Below are positions 12,345 through 15,146 of a DNA stretch of 15,146 nt, piece after piece. The notes under the pieces are model-generated. The model searched no databases. It saw only the letters and a list, made by a program, of their open reading frames with translations, and was not told where the DNA came from. Each line of letters opens with the position of its first letter. The stretch's first letter is position 1. A program made the position numbers and the translations under genes. This DNA is from JABWCQ01 sp964530625 (lineage in GTDB: Bacteria; Electryoneota; RPQS01): contig CAZHAK010000041.1 of the NCBI GenBank assembly GCA_964530625.1, positions 1-15,146 on the forward strand, written 5' to 3'.

Positions 12345-14037
12345 GCTGGTCTTAGGCTTTTGTCTTCTCGCTTGGTGCAATCAGGCGAACGGAATAGTTG
12401 TGCTTTCAGAAGTAATGTTTGATCCATACGGCGAAGAATCCACGGATGAGTTTGTAGAGCTTTACAATAACTCCGCACTGCCTGTGCAGCTTGCGGGCTG
12501 GACTATTTCAGACGGTGAAGGTGAAGACAGTTTAGTTAGCGCAGGACAAGGACTTTTTGCCGCGCCGAATCAGTATATTTTGATCATTGATCCAGATTAT
12601 ATAGAAGACGGCAGTGTTACCTACGACGGTCTAGTTCCTGAGACCGCACTAATTGTCACGATACACACCGCCACGTTTGGGAGTCGCGGATTCTCGAATA
12701 GCTCAAGCGAGAGTGTGATTCTAAAGAATGCAAGCGGTAATACTGTATTCAGCTACCGTTACTCGATTGGCAATGAATCCGGACACTCTGACGAGAAAAT
12801 CCGACTTAGTGGAACCGATGATTCGACGAATTGGAGCAATAGTGTGACATTGCTCGGCACGCCTGGATTCCGGAATAGTGTCACACCTGCTCAGCATGAT
12901 CTGGCCGTTGTCGCGCTTTCAGCAACTCCTGATTTCCCTGCGCCGCGTTCGCGCTACTTGTTGGAAATTGTGATTGCGAATAGCGGACTGCAAGTAGCTT
13001 CGGGTGAAGCAGCGCTTCTTGCTGATTCCACAGCTGGTGGCAATAGGTATCTGATTGAATTGCATCAAACCGGCATGATTGCCGCAGGAGCTAGCGAAGC
13101 TCTGATGGATTCACTTCTTATGCCGGAAACCGGAATACATCAGCTGATTGTTGAATTGACGCCAACTGATGATGATACAAGTAACAACACCCTAACAACA
13201 GTAGTTTCTAGTGAGGCGCTTGCGACGGGTATTCGAATAAATGAGATACAATACGCACCTCTTGCTGGTCGGGCTGAATGGGTCGAGCTTGCCGTAGCTG
13301 GAACCGTACCTGTCTCGACCAGAGGCATGAGTATTTGTGACGGACAGGGTATCGCTGATACGACAAAGAGAGCGCCATTGCCAGAGCTCGTTTTGCTGCC
13401 TGGACAATTCATGGTTGTTTCATCCGACAGCGCAGTTATGAATGAGACAATTCCAGTTGGGTCGCCGCTTGCTGTCATATTGTCAACTTCGTTTACATTG
13501 AACAACGGTGGGGATTCTCTGGCTGTCTTCTCCGCGAACGGTGAAACTCTGGAACGGATTGACTATCGTCCGAATTGGGGGAATAGTGTGAATGGTGTGT
13601 CACTCGAACGAGTGTCGCTTGACGCCGCATCGAATGAGCCATCCAACTGGGGATCCTGCAGCGATTTGAGTGGATCAACACCCGGACGAGTCAACGCCCG
13701 CAGCATAACGACACCGATTTCAGAAACGACGCTATCAGCCTCTCCTTCTCCGTTTACTCCGAACGGTGACGGAACAAATGACGTCACCGAGATTCGATTT
13801 CAGACCCTCGAACAGTCCAGCTCCGTCGCAATCAAGATATTTGACATTCGTGGCAGACTAGTGCGCAGATTGAGCGGCTCTGCATCAGTGGGCCGTGGAT
13901 CAGTTATCTGGGATGGAAGGAGAGATAACGGAAGCATGGCGGCAACTGCGCGCTACATAATTTTACTAGAAGCTGAAATCGAATCCGGTGGCATCGCACG
14001 TGAGCGAACCACGGTTATTCTCGCCCGACCGAAATGA
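12331..14037 (+). CDS. Secreted surface protein: two lamin-tail domains, CARDB-like domain, C-terminal sorting/FlgD-like module
   Basis: The product is 568 aa. The start is ATG 12331, with GGTGGAG (12314-12320) 10 nt upstream; an earlier TTG at 12325 is less likely. Residues 1 to about 21 form a Sec signal peptide (MPFHRLVLGFCLLAWCNQANG). The first lamin-tail domain (about 22-175) has VLSEVMFDP, DEFVELYN and LAGWTISD. A CARDB-like beta domain (about 189-295, starting HDLAVVAL) follows. The second lamin-tail domain (about 301-460) has IRINEIQYAP and EWVELAV. The C-terminal module (about 470-568) has FTPNGDGTNDV, VAIKIFDIRGRLVRRL and VIWDGRRDNG, as in FlgD-Ig/gliding-type C-terminal domains of FCB bacteria that can serve in export or anchoring. 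No enzymatic residues are seen. A structural or adhesive surface role is inferred. It overlaps yraN by 14 nt and the ABC-F gene by 4 nt. Confidence 0.85.
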   Translation: MPFHRLVLGFCLLAWCNQANGIVVLSEVMFDPYGEESTDEFVELYNNSALPVQLAGWTISDGEGEDSLVSAGQGLFAAPNQYILIIDPDYIEDGSVTYDGLVPETALIVTIHTATFGSRGFSNSSSESVILKNASGNTVFSYRYSIGNESGHSDEKIRLSGTDDSTNWSNSVTLLGTPGFRNSVTPAQHDLAVVALSATPDFPAPRSRYLLEIVIANSGLQVASGEAALLADSTAGGNRYLIELHQTGMIAAGASEALMDSLLMPETGIHQLIVELTPTDDDTSNNTLTTVVSSEALATGIRINEIQYAPLAGRAEWVELAVAGTVPVSTRGMSICDGQGIADTTKRAPLPELVLLPGQFMVVSSDSAVMNETIPVGSPLAVILSTSFTLNNGGDSLAVFSANGETLERIDYRPNWGNSVNGVSLERVSLDAASNEPSNWGSCSDLSGSTPGRVNARSITTPISETTLSASPSPFTPNGDGTNDVTEIRFQTLEQSSSVAIKIFDIRGRLVRRLSGSASVGRGSVIWDGRRDNGSMAATARYIILLEAEIESGGIARERTTVILARPK

Positions 14038-15146
14038 GACTTGTACAACTTGAAAATCTGGCGGTATTTTTTCCGGGTCGAACTCTTTTTGAGGGTGTTG
14101 ACTGGGCTGTTTTTCGTGGTCAGCGCGTAGGCCTTGTGGGAGTAAACGGCGCGGGCAAAAGTACTATTCTGAAAATTATCGCGAACGAGTTCCAGCCGTC
14201 GGACGGAAAACTCGTACTTACTCGAGACACGACGGTGGGGTATCTTCCGCAAAGCGGGATCGCTTTTCGCGGACGAGAGCTGTTTGCGGAAGCTTGGTCG
14301 GGACTGCCGGACATTCCACAATTACAGGAGCATTTGGATCACTACCGCGATGAACTTGCCAAGTTTCCGGATGACAAAGACATTCTTGAGCAAGTGGGTG
14401 TGCTTGAGCATCGGTTCCACATGCTTGAAGGTTATCGAGCGGAGGCTAAGGTTGCGGCTATTCTTGGTGGGCTTGGCTTTCAAGAGAAGGACTTCAAACG
14501 CTCGACCGAGGAGTTTTCGGGCGGCTGGCAAATGCGAATTGCGCTGTCAAAATTGTTGCTTCGTGATCCTGATATATTGCTGCTTGACGAGCCGACGAAT
14601 CACCTCGACCTGCCAACAGTCTTATGGCTGGAAGGATTTCTGCGCAACTTTGAGGGTGCCGTTATTCTTGTCAGCCATGATCGCAAATTTCTGGACGGCA
14701 TGGTTACCGAGATTGCGGAATTGCAGAATGGCGAGTTAACGATTTATCCCGGGAACTACAGCGACTATGAAGGTGGGCGCGAGGAGCGAATCGCATTAAT
14801 TGCCCGTGAGCAAGAGAAGATTGACACCGAGCGCAAGCATCTTGAGAAGTTTGTCGAACGGTTCAGGTACAAGGCAAGCAAAGCGACGCAGGCGCAGAGC
14901 AGGCTGAAGCGGCTCGAAAAGTTAGAGGACGTTGATCAGCTTTCCAACACGAAGAAGATTCATTTCAGGTTTCCACCGGCAGCACCTTCTGGCAAGTGGG
15001 TACTTGAGTTATCGGGACTGAGTAAGCATTACGGAGATTTGAAGGTGTTTGACGGTGTGGATGCGGTTGTGCAGCGCGGCGAGCGGATTGCGCTTGTTGG
15101 AGCAAACGGAGCCGGAAAGTCAACACTTTGCCGCCTGATTAGCCAG
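14034..15146 (+). CDS. ABC-F family ATP-binding protein, 3' end beyond the window
   Basis: Soluble twin-ATPase of the ABC-F class, which acts on the ribosome in translation quality control or antibiotic protection rather than as a transporter. The 371 visible residues cover the first ATPase domain: Walker A GVNGAGKST (36-44), signature FSGGWQM (161-167), and Walker B DILLLDEPTNHLD with Asp185-Glu186. Next come ILVSHDRKFLD, the interdomain linker with GNYSDYE and a long charged helical stretch, and the second Walker A GANGAGKST (356-364). There are no membrane segments. It starts at ATG 14034, overlapping the preceding TGA (ATGA). The frame is open to the window edge. Which subfamily it belongs to (Uup, YdiF, YfmR or a resistance type) cannot be fixed without the C terminus. 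Confidence 0.94.
   Translation, partial: MRLVQLENLAVFFPGRTLFEGVDWAVFRGQRVGLVGVNGAGKSTILKIIANEFQPSDGKLVLTRDTTVGYLPQSGIAFRGRELFAEAWSGLPDIPQLQEHLDHYRDELAKFPDDKDILEQVGVLEHRFHMLEGYRAEAKVAAILGGLGFQEKDFKRSTEEFSGGWQMRIALSKLLLRDPDILLLDEPTNHLDLPTVLWLEGFLRNFEGAVILVSHDRKFLDGMVTEIAELQNGELTIYPGNYSDYEGGREERIALIAREQEKIDTERKHLEKFVERFRYKASKATQAQSRLKRLEKLEDVDQLSNTKKIHFRFPPAAPSGKWVLELSGLSKHYGDLKVFDGVDAVVQRGERIALVGANGAGKSTLCRLISQ

Noticed and set aside
14284..14739. 151-codon plus-strand frame inside the ABC-F region
   Set aside because: It is the +1 frame of the ABC-F gene; all Walker and signature motifs are in the frame starting at 14034.
1..15146. tRNA or rRNA genes, CRISPR arrays, insertion sequences, attachment sites, toxin–antitoxin pairs
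   Set aside because: None could be recognised by eye on either strand; nearly all of the window is filled by identified genes.

Overview
The window looks like a piece of chromosome from an uncultured bacterium, most likely in or near the Fibrobacterota–Chlorobiota–Bacteroidota (FCB) assemblage of candidate phyla. That placement is an inference. It rests on a surface protein with lamin-tail domains and a C-terminal TPNGDG-type module (12331-14037), and on a large TPR lipoprotein whose mature end reads CAYYNTFYN (5225-7531). Base composition looks close to balanced and even throughout. I see no insertion sequences, integrase, CRISPR array, tRNA or rRNA gene. This is core genome rather than an accessory island.

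Layout. (1) 1-2392: the 3' part of mtaB (tRNA methylthiotransferase), then 3 bp later a PepT-like M20 metallopeptidase. An intrinsic terminator follows at 2445-2474. (2) 2507-3988: guaB (IMP dehydrogenase), apparently a single-gene unit. (3) 3989-4463: a 475-bp stretch carrying the only minus-strand gene, rpsT (ribosomal protein S20). It has its own terminator (4004-4065) and a near-consensus sigma-70 promoter (4435-4463). (4) 4464 to the window end: nine plus-strand genes with no real gaps: sirtuin deacylase, TPR lipoprotein, cdsA, ubiE/menG, comEC, rnhB, yraN, lamin-tail surface protein and an ABC-F ATPase cut by the window edge. Seven of the eight junctions overlap (by 4, 1, 1, 4, 32, 14 and 4 nt) and the eighth gap is 6 nt, so this is very probably one translationally coupled operon.

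The operon mixes envelope and lipid functions (cdsA, ubiE/menG, the lipoprotein, the surface protein), nucleic-acid handling (comEC, rnhB, yraN), protein deacylation (sirtuin) and ribosome rescue or resistance (ABC-F). I do not see a single dedicated new pathway. The observations most worth checking are: a ComEC whose C-terminal metallo-beta-lactamase-like domain has lost its metal ligands; an in-frame TAA just upstream of the conserved NTC motif of mtaB; the compact divergent promoter in which the rpsT -35 box touches the sirtuin start codon; and the lipoprotein's long acidic Asp-Ser-rich linker between two TPR blocks. I do not claim a novel system; most of the window is housekeeping.
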